NCBI RefSeq assembly: GCF_017744695.1
Contig: NZ_JAGIAS010000005.1
Span: forward strand, 62,001 to 126,000
Direction: 5' to 3'
Origin: Dyadobacter sp.
GTDB lineage: Bacteria; Bacteroidota; Bacteroidia; Cytophagales; Spirosomataceae
DNA length: 64,000 bases
Below, piece by piece: positions 25,689 to 35,076 of the stretch. The position numbers and the translations under genes are program-made. The notes under the pieces were generated by a model. It was not told the DNA's origin, did no database searches, and saw only the letters and a list, made by a program, of their open reading frames with translations. Numbering within the stretch: position 1 is the first letter of the stretch; the number at the start of each line of letters is the position of its first letter.

Positions 25689-26057
25689 TTACAGCTGTTT
25701 CAGCCGCTCGGATTCCGATTCAAGGATGGGGATCAATTCTTGGATATCCGCCGAAATGTTCCGGTACATTTCCATCAGCTGTTCAGCAGGATCGTCGTTC
25801 TTGATGGCTTTTTCGAGCACTTCCACCTTCGGGCGCACGCGTGTGAGGCCGGTCATAGTGAACGAAGGTTTCAATCCATGCACGATACTGGCCGATTCTT
25901 TGAGGTCGCCTGACTCCAATGCACCTTGCAAAGACTGCCAACGCGGGACAGAGTCGCTCAGAAATGCATCAAAAATCATGTGCAGGATTACAGGATCTTC
26001 TCCGTAGGCCTGGTCGATGTAGGCAAGGTCCAGGGCGGGGTTGAGTTGTAAGGCCAT
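25689..26057 (-). CDS. orphan histidine phosphotransfer (HPt) protein
   Basis: 122 residues, one four-helix HPt domain. ASIVHGLKPSFTMTGL has the phospho-accepting H60 followed by the conserved K two residues on. It can shuttle phosphate between receiver domains; candidates here are the orphan receiver, the REC-PP2C protein and the hybrid kinase. It sits alone between the EPS block and the Mla operon. A TAGTTTTG -7-like motif lies upstream on its strand (complement of 26148-26155). Confidence 0.88.
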   Translation of the reverse strand: MALQLNPALDLAYIDQAYGEDPVILHMIFDAFLSDSVPRWQSLQGALESGDLKESASIVHGLKPSFTMTGLTRVRPKVEVLEKAIKNDDPAEQLMEMYRNISADIQELIPILESESERLKQL

Positions 26058-26160
26058 CGGTTTGTGTTAAAGTTTTTCAGAAGCTGAATTAGTGGGATTG
26101 GTAAGGCATTATTCGAAGAAATACTTCGACAATATAACCGCTTTCTGCAAAACTATCACA

Positions 26161-27186
26161 TTATTGTTGGTTCTCCTGCTCTTTTACTTCCTCTTTGGCC
26201 GGTTGCTTGGCGTCCTCCTTGGCATCCACTTTAGCCTTTTTGCGGAAATACCTGCGGAAAAGGAAATTGGAACGAAGCGCAGTCATGTTTTCGTCCAGTT
26301 TTTCGGTAGTACTTTCAAGGTTTTTCAGCGTTTCTTTCAGGTTTGTCGCCGTTGCTTCGTCGTGCAACAAGACGCCCAATGGGCTGGTTTTATTAGAGTT
26401 AAGATCTGCGCTGGCCGTTTTCAGGTTATTTACCATCACATTGGCCGATGAAACGGTTTCGTTCAGGCGTGCGATTGTCCCGCGAAGGTCTTTCATAATT
26501 ACGGTATCGGTAGCGAAATCGTTGGCCAGACCTCCTTTTTCGTTCAGTTTAGAGGTGTAACCGGCCAGGGAGGCGGTTAACGCCTGCGCATTCACAGAAG
26601 CTTTTTTCATCGCACCCAGGGTTTGGTCGAGGTCATTGTAAAGCCGTTCGTCATTCAGCAGCATCCCTACGGTGCCTTTTCCGGCCAGGATATTCTTGCT
26701 GATCGTCTTGAATGCGCTGGTAATGCCCAGCAAATTCTTGTTGTTTTCCGAAAGCACGGCTAGCATTTCTTCGGTACTCTCGATTTTCTCGACGGCTATT
26801 TCGTCGCCGTCCTCAATGGAAGGCACCTTTTGTGTGCCGCCGTAAATGACGATAATCTTGTTGCCGATCAGACCGTCGGTGCTGACTTTCGCCTTGGCAT
26901 TCTTACGGACAAACTCCTGTGATTTTTCCTCGATGTTCAGCATTACCTCCACTTTGGAATTGGCCAGGAACCGGATGCTTTTTACCGTCCCGATCTTCAC
27001 CCCGGAATACCAGATGTTGTTGCCGACCTTCAACCCGTTCACATCATCAAAAATGGATTTGACGGTAATGGCCGAGGAAAAGACCTTTTTCATACTGCCG
27101 ATTGTGAGGATCCCTACCACGAAAATGAGGATGCCGATGATGACGAAAAGGCCTACGTTAATGGATCGTTTGGTTGATGTTGCCAT
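26161..27186 (-). CDS. mlaD: MlaD-like MCE-domain lipid transport protein
   Basis: 341 residues. One N-terminal membrane helix (about 9-30), then an MCE domain (about 37-115: VKSIFDDVNGLKVGNNIWYSG, VEVMLNIEEKS, DGLIGNKIIVIYGG), then a long helical region and a charged, low-complexity tail. MCE proteins form periplasmic rings that carry phospholipids for an ABC transporter. Last gene of the operon, 2 bases after the ATPase gene. Confidence 0.92.
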   Translation of the reverse strand: MATSTKRSINVGLFVIIGILIFVVGILTIGSMKKVFSSAITVKSIFDDVNGLKVGNNIWYSGVKIGTVKSIRFLANSKVEVMLNIEEKSQEFVRKNAKAKVSTDGLIGNKIIVIYGGTQKVPSIEDGDEIAVEKIESTEEMLAVLSENNKNLLGITSAFKTISKNILAGKGTVGMLLNDERLYNDLDQTLGAMKKASVNAQALTASLAGYTSKLNEKGGLANDFATDTVIMKDLRGTIARLNETVSSANVMVNNLKTASADLNSNKTSPLGVLLHDEATATNLKETLKNLESTTEKLDENMTALRSNFLFRRYFRKKAKVDAKEDAKQPAKEEVKEQENQQ

Positions 27187-27188
27187 TA

Positions 27189-27953
27189 TTACTGAATAAA
27201 ATTATAGTCGTAAAAACTCTTGATCCGCTCTTCGTCGGTATCAAATACTTCTTCAAAAGTGCCTGTTTTCAAGAACTTGCCGTCCAGGAGCATCGCAATG
27301 CGGTCGCCCGTGGCGCGTGCGCACGTGAGGTCGTGTGTGATGATAATCGAAGTCGTTTGGTATTTTTTTTGCACTTCATTGATCAGCTCGTTGATTTCCA
27401 GACAGGTGATCGGGTCCAATCCGGCCGTCGGCTCGTCGTAAAGCATGACCTCCGGTTTCAGGATCAGCGTGCGCGCGATACCAATCCTCTTACGCTGGCC
27501 ACCCGAAAGTTCGGCGGGTACCTGGTTGATCGTTTGCAGCAGGCCCACGGCGTCGAGCACGTATTCTACCTGTTCGTCGATCTCTGCCCGGCTGAGGTTC
27601 GGAATGTTACGCACGAGCGGAAATTCGAGATTTTCACGCACGGTCATACTGTCGTATAATGCGCTGTTTTGAAACGAAAATCCGATTTTGAGACGTAAAT
27701 CCCGCAAATCGTTACCATCCAGATTGGAAACTTCCTTGCCCAGGACGATACAATCGCCCCGGTCTTGTTTGAGCAAACCGACCATAATCTTGATCAGGAC
27801 GGATTTCCCGGTCCCCGAGCGGCCCAGTACCACCATATTTTCACCTTTGTTCACCGTAAGGTTCACGCCTTGCAGCACGTGCAGATCGCCGAATGATTTG
27901 TACAGGTCGCGTACCTCGATAACCGGCTCGCCCGGTTTGAAATCTTCTTCCAT
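27189..27953 (-). CDS. mlaF: MlaF-like ABC transporter ATP-binding protein
   Basis: 254 residues. Walker A GRSGTGKSVLIKIM, Q-loop FSFQNSALYD, ABC signature LSGGQRKRIGIAR, Walker B VMLYDEPTAGLD and switch ITHD are all intact. The GRSGTGKS Walker A with FQNSALYDSMTVREN is characteristic of the MlaF/Ttg2A lipid-transport group. It lies between the permease and MCE genes with 1-2-base gaps and powers lipid movement between the membranes. Confidence 0.95.
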   Translation of the reverse strand: MEEDFKPGEPVIEVRDLYKSFGDLHVLQGVNLTVNKGENMVVLGRSGTGKSVLIKIMVGLLKQDRGDCIVLGKEVSNLDGNDLRDLRLKIGFSFQNSALYDSMTVRENLEFPLVRNIPNLSRAEIDEQVEYVLDAVGLLQTINQVPAELSGGQRKRIGIARTLILKPEVMLYDEPTAGLDPITCLEINELINEVQKKYQTTSIIITHDLTCARATGDRIAMLLDGKFLKTGTFEEVFDTDEERIKSFYDYNFIQ

Positions 27954-27954
27954 G

Positions 27955-28743
27955 TTAAATTCTGAAATAATTGGATACCTGTACGATGATCACCTCCTCA
28001 ATGAAAATGAGGAACATAGAGGTCACGACAGCGGAGTTGGCCGCCTTACCAACGCCCTCGGTCCCTTTGCTGGCATTATACCCCTGGTAGCTGCCCACAA
28101 TGCCGATCGTGAACCCGTATGCGATTGCCTTCGCGACGGAAGTCCAGATGTCCAAAAACGTGATCTGCTCGAATGCATTCTCGAAAAAGGCGATGAAACT
28201 TGTTCCTTCGTTCAAAGTCACGTTCAGAAATGCGCCCAGCAAACTGACGAGCGCGCAATAGAACATCAGTACTGGAATGGCGATGGTGCAGGCCAGCACA
28301 CGGGTTACTACCAGAAATTTGAAAGGGTTAACGGCTGAAACTTCCATGGCGTCGATCTGCTCGGTTACGCGCATCGAACCCAGTTCGGCGCCAATGCTTG
28401 ATCCGATCTTTCCCGCGCTGATAAGCGCAGTTACCAGCGGCGCCAATGCGCGCACGATCGCGATCGCGACCAGCGAAGGGAGCCAGGACGTAGCCCCGAA
28501 TTCGGACAGGGACGGACGCGATTGTTTGGTGAATACCATCCCGGTAATGAAACCGGTAAGACTGATCAGCAGTAACGACCTGTTCCCGATCGCGTAGCAT
28601 TGCCGGACAATCTCCTGGAATTCCATCCGGCCCCGAAAAACCTCGCGGAAAAAACGGATGAAGAAAACATACGCATTATAAACCGCCAGTAAGGCATTAT
28701 CCAGATTCTTGCCGTATACAAATTGCTTTTTTTTAGCGCTCAT
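27955..28743 (-). CDS. mlaE: MlaE-like ABC transporter permease
   Basis: 262 residues with five to six membrane helices. GSSIGAELGSMRVTEQIDAM matches the MlaE/YrbE signature, and AFTKQSRPSL-type segments precede it. It is the membrane subunit of the lipid transporter with the ATPase and MCE proteins encoded next. The EcsC-family gene lies 32 bases upstream on the same strand. Confidence 0.95.
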   Translation of the reverse strand: MSAKKKQFVYGKNLDNALLAVYNAYVFFIRFFREVFRGRMEFQEIVRQCYAIGNRSLLLISLTGFITGMVFTKQSRPSLSEFGATSWLPSLVAIAIVRALAPLVTALISAGKIGSSIGAELGSMRVTEQIDAMEVSAVNPFKFLVVTRVLACTIAIPVLMFYCALVSLLGAFLNVTLNEGTSFIAFFENAFEQITFLDIWTSVAKAIAYGFTIGIVGSYQGYNASKGTEGVGKAANSAVVTSMFLIFIEEVIIVQVSNYFRI

Positions 28744-28775
28744 TCAATCGGTACAATTGTATTAAACTTTATTTA

Positions 28776-29543
28776 TCAGGCGGTTGTGGTCATCAGGCCT
28801 CCTTGTGCTCCCAGCATCCGCTCTTCAAACCATCGCATCCGGTAGGAATTCATCGCGTTTTTCCCCAGTTGATCAAGCAGCCGGTAGTTGACGATCACGC
28901 CCACGGCCGCGCCAATTCCCGGGATCAGCTGAGCCATTTTTGCCAGATCGATGTAATCGCGGTACTCCTGCTGAAATGTTTTCCAGTTGAATTCATGAAT
29001 ATCGGTCGGTAGATCCTTGCTGTGCAAATCCCATTGGATCATTTTTGAAAACACCTCTTGCCGGCCTTTCTGGCTCGAAAACGTCAGCTGGAAAATGTGG
29101 AGTATGAAAAGCCGCTCCCTGTAATCGTTGATGGGCCTTCCATACAATGCTGCAATCTCGAAAAGTAGTTTGATTTTGATGCCTATCAGGATTGGAAATT
29201 CGGCCAATGCCAGCCAGAAACCTCCTGCGCCCGTGATGCCGCCTTCCGCGGCGCCGGCCTTTTTGTAAAATTCGATCTTTTTGCGGACCGCAGTTTCCAT
29301 TTCTTCCAGCGATGCGCCGGGGATCGATTGCGTGGTAGTGTATTCAGCCCCGGTGAGTACGCCCCGCACCATTTGTTTGATAGTGCCGGTGATCACCTCA
29401 TGTATTTTGTCGGGAATGATGTCGTTGATCTTATCCTGAAATTTCTTGGAGGTCCTGTCGATGAAATTGGGCCGCTTCTGCATTTTCAGCTGCCATTTGG
29501 TCAATTCAGGTTTTATCTGCTCTTCATAACTGTTAATGTGCAT
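28776..29543 (-). CDS. EcsC family protein
   Basis: 255 residues. The helical C-terminal two thirds, with GGITGAGGFWLALAEFPILI and LLFEIAALYGRP, match the EcsC family, whose biochemical role is unknown; the name comes from a gene next to the Ecs ABC transporter in Bacillus. It is first in the Mla-like operon, so a link to membrane lipid handling is plausible (inference). Confidence 0.85.
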   Translation of the reverse strand: MHINSYEEQIKPELTKWQLKMQKRPNFIDRTSKKFQDKINDIIPDKIHEVITGTIKQMVRGVLTGAEYTTTQSIPGASLEEMETAVRKKIEFYKKAGAAEGGITGAGGFWLALAEFPILIGIKIKLLFEIAALYGRPINDYRERLFILHIFQLTFSSQKGRQEVFSKMIQWDLHSKDLPTDIHEFNWKTFQQEYRDYIDLAKMAQLIPGIGAAVGVIVNYRLLDQLGKNAMNSYRMRWFEERMLGAQGGLMTTTA

Positions 29544-29629
29544 GTCGTTTCAGGGCTAATGTCGGACAGGATAGAGAAACGTTGGCCTTGCTAGCGGGTA
29601 GCAAAAATCATTCCATTATCCCTTAAAGT

Positions 29630-29637
29630 CAAAAATA
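29630..29637 (-). promoter_or_regulatory. -7 promoter element for the EcsC-mla operon
   Basis: The complement of 29630-29637 reads TATTTTTG, a perfect TAnnTTTG. It would give a leader of about 80 bases before the EcsC start. No clear TTTG -33 element was found. Confidence 0.4.
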
Positions 29638-29645
29638 CCTGTAAG

Positions 29646-29677
29646 AATTCCCCGAATAGAGTTCCATTCCGGGAATT
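29646..29677 (-). terminator. possible terminator after the T9SS protein gene
   Basis: AATTCCCCGAAT and ATTCCGGGAATT form a 12-base stem with one mismatch and an 8-base loop, about 85 bases downstream of the minus-strand gene end. The following T-run is weak, so the call is tentative. Confidence 0.35.
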
Positions 29678-29762
29678 TCCGATGGACGGTCAGGAAGATG
29701 TGCAGGTGGTTGCCCCTGTCCGGGATTCCAATATTAACAACGCTTACTATTATATGTTCAAA

Positions 29763-31796
29763 TTATCTGACCCATAGTTTTTTAGTGAAAATTTTGCCAT
29801 TGGATTCAAACCGGATCAAATGCATTCCCGAAAGCTGTTTCGGAATCATGAAGGAGGTCTTCGGACTACCTGAGACATTCCGATCCATTAAATATTGGCC
29901 ATTCAGGCCCATCAGGCTAATAGTTCCTGATTGCGGCCTGGCAAAATTAATGGTTACCTCTTCCCCGCGCAGGGCCGGGTTTGGAAATATTTCAAAAAGT
30001 GCGTCACGGCCCTGCTCCGCGCCCAAAATCAACGTAGGTGCTACTTCCGCGTAGGCGGGCGCGGATTCGGCCACGTCGTTAACGGCAATCAGCCTATACA
30101 TAATAGGAACGGCCGATTCTCCGGGTTGATCAAGCCATTCCACGGTTCCACTCCCTACCTGGGCCACCGGGGTGTAGCCAGTGACATCGCCGGTCCTGCG
30201 TTCCAGCATGTAGCCCTTAGCGCCGGTAACCGGCTGCCACGAAAGCCTGATATCGCCTTTTTCTCCATTCCGTGCGGTAAGCGTGGTTGCCGCTAACGCA
30301 TTAGCAATGGGCACATTGAAGAAAGTAAACGCGCGCATTCCCTTCGCATTGGCGAGGTATGGACCGGTGAAAGGATGATACGGGCTCTCTTTTTCAACGT
30401 ACGGCGGAAGGTAGTTAAGCGTTGCGGCATTTTGCGGAGCTTTCAGGTCGAGAATAACCCGGTTACCTTCCGCTTTCCCGCCTGTCACAGCGCCGGCCTG
30501 ATGGTCGAGGTAGAAAAGGTCTTTCAAATCCAGTACCGCACCGCCCGGGTGTTTGTAGGTTTCAGGATATTTCAATTCCTGGCCTTCGTCGAACACAAGC
30601 GTCAGGTTTTTCTTTTCGGCAGAATTGTAAAATGCCTTTTTGAGATTGGGAGAGGTGATATTGACTGTATCACCGGATGCGTAAAAATCACGGAGCATCA
30701 GGCGCGAAAGTTCAAAGCCGCTTTGTTTATTGCCTTCCCGGTTGTAGTGCAGGCCGTCGAAACCGGTGGTGCCGACAGTCGCGATGCTCGTAATGTCGGG
30801 GTACATGGCCGGCAGTCGCCGCTGGTAGTCCCGTATCAGAACGCCTATCAGCGAAGAATGGTAGATAATGTCAATCTGAAAAACATACAACTTTTGCAAA
30901 TTGGGGAAATCCATTTTCAGGTTTTTGTACAAAACATCGAAATGACCTTCCCAATTGCCTCCTTCGCCATATGCCTCGCTTTCACCCTGTCTGAAAATAT
31001 ATGCTTTCACCGCGTCGGCGACGCCGGCTTTCCGGGCGCGATACAACATCCTTCCATAGCCGTTGGTGAAATCGGTGGGGTTGCTTTCCGTCCGTATTGA
31101 ATGCGAATAGGCCGAAGACCAGTGGTAGCCGGCATTGATAAGGCAGTTGGGAACCCCCGACTTTTCTATGAGCTGCTTCTGAATTTCAAGCCCCATCGTT
31201 CCGACACCGTTGTTGTAGGAATGCATGTTGGAAAGTGCCCAGAGGGTGTCGGCCGCATCATAGCTGGCGTTGTTGAGGTTGTCGGTGATTTTCCCGAACG
31301 TCCTGCAAAACATGCTCGTATCGCCTTCTCCGAAAAAACCGGTGGAATTGGATTGTCCCGACAAAATATAGACATCGCCGCTCACCACCCGGTTGCGGGT
31401 AACGAGCAGCGTCGAGTCGGCGTCTCTGCAAAGAAAAACCTTGAAATCATAGTTCGCCCGTTCGGCTTTGATCTTCGCCTCGGTACTGAAATTACCTTTC
31501 GCATTGGCCCGGTACTGAATATTTGCCCGCCGGTATTGATACAGTTGGCCGTCCCGCAATACCTGCACCGACACGTATTCCCAGTCTGCCGCATCCACAA
31601 CGCCTGCTATGGGCACGCGTGCCTCGCTGGCACCATCCCGCGGGTAAAGCTGGTAATCCTGCGGCAACTTGCTGAACATTACCGGGTTAAAACGCTGCGC
31701 GATGCCAGAAGTAACTGATAGTATCGTTATGGCGGATAATAACAAGAAGTGTGTGGCGGTCCTTTTGGAGAGCCTAGGGAGGAGAGTTTTCAGCAC
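29763..31796 (-). CDS. secreted SGNH/sialate-O-acetylesterase-like protein with T9SS sorting domain
   Basis: 677 residues, GTG start, signal peptide about 1-34 (ends GIAQ). Residues about 138-370 are an SGNH-hydrolase-type domain with nucleophile S149 in ILSGQSNSTGFF and a C-terminal DGLHYNREGN (D-x-x-H). A fibronectin-like region (about 505-590) is followed by a type IX secretion sorting domain at about 598-677 (FEIFPNPALRGEEV ... LIRFESNGKIFTKKLWVR). It is probably exported to the surface and removes acetyl groups from glycans. It lies 13 bases after the GH43 gene, so they form one operon. Confidence 0.88.
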   Translation of the reverse strand: MLKTLLPRLSKRTATHFLLLSAITILSVTSGIAQRFNPVMFSKLPQDYQLYPRDGASEARVPIAGVVDAADWEYVSVQVLRDGQLYQYRRANIQYRANAKGNFSTEAKIKAERANYDFKVFLCRDADSTLLVTRNRVVSGDVYILSGQSNSTGFFGEGDTSMFCRTFGKITDNLNNASYDAADTLWALSNMHSYNNGVGTMGLEIQKQLIEKSGVPNCLINAGYHWSSAYSHSIRTESNPTDFTNGYGRMLYRARKAGVADAVKAYIFRQGESEAYGEGGNWEGHFDVLYKNLKMDFPNLQKLYVFQIDIIYHSSLIGVLIRDYQRRLPAMYPDITSIATVGTTGFDGLHYNREGNKQSGFELSRLMLRDFYASGDTVNITSPNLKKAFYNSAEKKNLTLVFDEGQELKYPETYKHPGGAVLDLKDLFYLDHQAGAVTGGKAEGNRVILDLKAPQNAATLNYLPPYVEKESPYHPFTGPYLANAKGMRAFTFFNVPIANALAATTLTARNGEKGDIRLSWQPVTGAKGYMLERRTGDVTGYTPVAQVGSGTVEWLDQPGESAVPIMYRLIAVNDVAESAPAYAEVAPTLILGAEQGRDALFEIFPNPALRGEEVTINFARPQSGTISLMGLNGQYLMDRNVSGSPKTSFMIPKQLSGMHLIRFESNGKIFTKKLWVR

Positions 31797-31809
31797 AGGG
31801 TTTAGTAAT

Positions 31810-32790
31810 TTATTTTAATCGAACAGGTTTGACCCCTTCCCGTGTGATTTTCACAGGGTTGATCATCCCTTTTTCATCGAAAGACATGACGTCTATACAA
31901 GTTTCGCGGTGATTACCGTCCGTTTCTGTCAATGGGCGGCGGTGGTAAACAATATACCATTCGTCTTTGCCCGGAACCTGGATTACCGAATGGTGCCCTG
32001 CGCCGGTTGCCACCGCGGGGTCCTGTTGCAGGATTTTACCTACACGCTTGAACGGCCCGAACGGCGAATCGGCAATGGCATAGGCCACGGAGTAGTTAGG
32101 GCCTGTCCAGCCGCCTTCCGACCACATGAAATAGTATTTACCGTTGCGGATAAACATGAAAGGCCCTTCCACGTATCCTTCCGGCGTGATTTCGCGGAAT
32201 GTCGTGCCATCTTCAAATGGAACGAAACCGGTAAAATCGCCTTTCAGTTTGGCTACGTTACAATGCTTCCAGCCGCCGTAAAACAGGTAATGCTGGCCGT
32301 CTTTGTCTTTGAAAACAAACTGGTCGATCGGCTGGGCGCCGTTATGGAACTTGTCGATGAGCGGTTTGCCCAGGTAATCCTTGAACGGGCCTTCGGGGCG
32401 ATCTGCGACCGCCACGCCGATGCCTCCTTTTTCGTTGTCGTTCTGAATATCATTGGCGCCGAAAAAGAGATAGTATTTTTTGTCTTTTTCGATGATCGAC
32501 GGCGCCCACATCGCGCGCTTGGCCCATTTAACGGCCGACGTGTCGATAATACCGGAATGCTTCTCCCAGGTTACCAGGTCTTTGGACGAGAACGCATCCA
32601 TATGCACCTGCTTGTTGTAAGGCGCCGAATAGGTAGGGTAGATCCAGAATGTCTTGTTGAAAATGATACCTTCGGGATCGGCATACCAGCCCGGAAAGAC
32701 GGGGTTACCGCTGGTCCGCTGCGCGGCGGTTTGAGCGAAAGTATGGTAATAGCAAGTGGTTAGGAGTGTCAGGGCAAGCAATTTTTTCAT
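31810..32790 (-). CDS. glycoside hydrolase family 43 protein
   Basis: 326 residues from the ATG at 32790, with a signal peptide (about 1-20, ending HTFAQ). Five-bladed propeller motifs: GNPVFPGWYADPEGI with the catalytic base Asp, AMWAPSIIEKDKKYYLFF, and YVEGPFMFIRNGKYYFMW with the likely catalytic acid Glu. GH43 enzymes cleave arabinose- or xylose-containing glycans. It is upstream of and co-directional with the T9SS esterase gene, so a small hemicellulose or pectin utilisation operon is likely. No SusCD pair is next to it. Confidence 0.92.
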   Translation of the reverse strand: MKKLLALTLLTTCYYHTFAQTAAQRTSGNPVFPGWYADPEGIIFNKTFWIYPTYSAPYNKQVHMDAFSSKDLVTWEKHSGIIDTSAVKWAKRAMWAPSIIEKDKKYYLFFGANDIQNDNEKGGIGVAVADRPEGPFKDYLGKPLIDKFHNGAQPIDQFVFKDKDGQHYLFYGGWKHCNVAKLKGDFTGFVPFEDGTTFREITPEGYVEGPFMFIRNGKYYFMWSEGGWTGPNYSVAYAIADSPFGPFKRVGKILQQDPAVATGAGHHSVIQVPGKDEWYIVYHRRPLTETDGNHRETCIDVMSFDEKGMINPVKITREGVKPVRLK

Positions 32791-32847
32791 GATCAAAGTT
32801 TCGGTGATAGGTAATGTAACCGCTGCAAGATCTAAATTTTTGTTTGA

Positions 32848-33990
32848 TTAATAAGCCTCGCCAGCGCCTCCTCCGCCGAATGTACCACCTCCGAATTCGA
32901 GCCCGCGGCTGGCTGGCGTTGCACCCAGCTGTTGGGCGGCAATGACCGCTTGCAGGTTTTCCAGGCTGTTTTTACGGTCTTGCTCGTCGGAAATACCACG
33001 TTTAGGCGTGTGCAGATATTTGATCAGCGCTATCGCCGCCGCGATCATCAGCGAGCCAACGAGTACGAGCCCTTGCGATACGGGTAGTATTCCGAAATAA
33101 TGCTTGTAGGTATAAACAGAGAAAGCAAAGGCTATCAATCCGATAATGAATAGGATGCGGTCCGCCCTTTTTAACCCAAAAAATACGTAGGATACCGGTA
33201 CAATGAATGTGAAAAAGTAGAACAGCGGGGCGAATGCGATTTGCGGGGCCACCGACACGTTCAGATCGCTGATCAATGCATTCAGCTCTCTGACCACCAG
33301 GTAATTTCCGCCGAGATAGAAGGTGACCAGAGCCAATACTTCGAGAATCTGGCGGCATTCGTGATAGTAAATGTCTTTGTTTTTGCGGGCCAGCGCATAA
33401 ATTACCCCGGATAATAGCATCACCGCAAAGGGCAACAGGGCTTTGCCTAGCGGGAATTTCATCATTAATTCGGCCATGATCGTGAATATCAGGCCAAAAA
33501 TCGCTACCGGACTCAGCAGATCGGCATAGCGCAGGGTGGCCGGGACAACGATAGCAAGTGCAATCAGGCAGTATGCCCAAACCGGCGCGTGTTCAAAAAG
33601 CAGGAATACAGGTACCATTGCGGCAATAATGGCCGCATATAGCAATGCATTGTCGACGCCCGAGTGAAATAGGTTTTTGGTTTTGATTAAATACTCCAAA
33701 GTGAAAACAAAGCACGCGCAGCAGATCAGGCTCAATGTCGAAAACCCTGCTTCGGAGCGTGTATCAAAGGTGAATAGCGACAGAAACCCGACAAAAAACG
33801 AGCATGCGAGTACGCCAAAAAGGAAGAGTCCGATCTTGACAAATATGCCGGGGCGGTAAAATCTCTCGGGAAATTGCGCTTTTACCTCCTCTTCCTGCTG
33901 GCCGGTCAGAAGGTTTTTTGATTTCCATATTGCGGCCTGGCGTTGAATGTGCAGGTTTTCGACCCAGGTTTCGTTGTATGCCTTTTTCAT
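32848..33990 (-). CDS. multi-pass membrane protein, DUF2157-associated type
   Basis: 380 residues with about ten membrane helices after a cytoplasmic N-terminus; the C-terminus is Gly-rich (GGGTFGGGGAGEAY). No enzymatic motif recognised. The ATG overlaps the stop of the upstream membrane protein gene by 4 bases, so the pair is translationally coupled and the proteins probably act together. It may be a DUF4401-type partner of a DUF2157 protein, but this is a weak call. Confidence 0.75.
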   Translation of the reverse strand: MKKAYNETWVENLHIQRQAAIWKSKNLLTGQQEEEVKAQFPERFYRPGIFVKIGLFLFGVLACSFFVGFLSLFTFDTRSEAGFSTLSLICCACFVFTLEYLIKTKNLFHSGVDNALLYAAIIAAMVPVFLLFEHAPVWAYCLIALAIVVPATLRYADLLSPVAIFGLIFTIMAELMMKFPLGKALLPFAVMLLSGVIYALARKNKDIYYHECRQILEVLALVTFYLGGNYLVVRELNALISDLNVSVAPQIAFAPLFYFFTFIVPVSYVFFGLKRADRILFIIGLIAFAFSVYTYKHYFGILPVSQGLVLVGSLMIAAAIALIKYLHTPKRGISDEQDRKNSLENLQAVIAAQQLGATPASRGLEFGGGTFGGGGAGEAY

Positions 33991-34967
33991 TTTTTGACCC
34001 CCGATTTAATCCCAAGGAATTTTTTAAAGTTTAACAGGAAGTAAATCACGCCAATGCTCGAAAAGAAGAAGTAGAATATACTCAACCCAAATGCAGCATC
34101 GGCTCCGAGGTTGTCGAAAATGGTGTAGGTAATGATACTGTAACTATAAACGGTGCCCATCAGCAGGAACAGTAGCGATTGTGCATGTCGCGCGCGGTAA
34201 ATAAAGAAGCAGCAAAGCCCGATGCCAATGAGGAAATAGAGGATTTTAGGGCTATGGCTGAACAGCCCGATCTGCGCCGCGATACAAGCCAGGTTGCCGC
34301 CCATCAGCATATAGGTGAATGCAAAATGTTTTTTGATGTTTTGCTCTTCCGAAATCCAGCCGACGGCCGTAAGCACGGCTCCGAGTGCAATGGCAGGAAT
34401 GATCAGTTTGCCATCCGAAAAATCGTTGTCGGCCAGTACCGAAAGCGGGGCGATGGTAAGCCCGAGCCACGAGGCCAGCCCGGTAATGGCCATGGACAAT
34501 GCGCCTCGGTGGTCGAAACGGTAAGCGCAGAGGAAGAAAACAATGGTGGGAATGATGACCGCCAGGCCGTACCGGGTACCGAAAAGGTTGTACTGGTATT
34601 GCAGGTAACCTTCAAGCCCCAAAAATGTAGAACAGCCCAGCAGCAGCACGTAATCGATCAGCTTATTCGGGTTCGAAACCTGCTCGTGTGAATAGGGCAG
34701 GCTGTTTTTGTAAGTATAGTAAAAACAACCCGCCGTAATGAGCGCAATAACTGCAATGATCACCTGATGGCCGATCGTATCGATGTTTTCGTAAATGAGC
34801 ATACCGGCACCGGAGCTGAAAAGCAGGATACCCAAATAGAGTACCGATCGTAGTTCCCAGTGAATGGAAAAGGCCTGTTCGTCTTCAAAAGAAGCGATGG
34901 TGTCGGCCTGCTGGTCGGAAATAATTCCCTTGCTTGTCAGGGAATTAAGAATTGATTTTGTGGTCAT
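33987..34967 (-). CDS. DUF2157-like multi-pass membrane protein
   Basis: 326 residues from the ATG at 34967. An N-terminal helical region (KSILNSLTSKGIISDQQAD) of the kind found in DUF2157 proteins is followed by about ten membrane helices. Function unknown. The next gene on the same strand starts within its stop codon. Confidence 0.75.
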   Translation of the reverse strand: MTTKSILNSLTSKGIISDQQADTIASFEDEQAFSIHWELRSVLYLGILLFSSGAGMLIYENIDTIGHQVIIAVIALITAGCFYYTYKNSLPYSHEQVSNPNKLIDYVLLLGCSTFLGLEGYLQYQYNLFGTRYGLAVIIPTIVFFLCAYRFDHRGALSMAITGLASWLGLTIAPLSVLADNDFSDGKLIIPAIALGAVLTAVGWISEEQNIKKHFAFTYMLMGGNLACIAAQIGLFSHSPKILYFLIGIGLCCFFIYRARHAQSLLFLLMGTVYSYSIITYTIFDNLGADAAFGLSIFYFFFSSIGVIYFLLNFKKFLGIKSGVKK

Positions 34968-35076
34968 GGAAACTGAGACGAGGGAAGGTAAAGTTAACAA
35001 ACTTTGCCATGAACCACGCTTCGCTTCGCTTTTTGAATTATTTAAAGGGGCATTGGAATATCTAACGGCACAATAT

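Noticed and set aside
30375..31718. Two plus-strand frames of about 200-240 codons within the T9SS protein gene
   Set aside because: They are antisense to a gene with a signal peptide, SGNH motifs and a sorting domain; no independent support.
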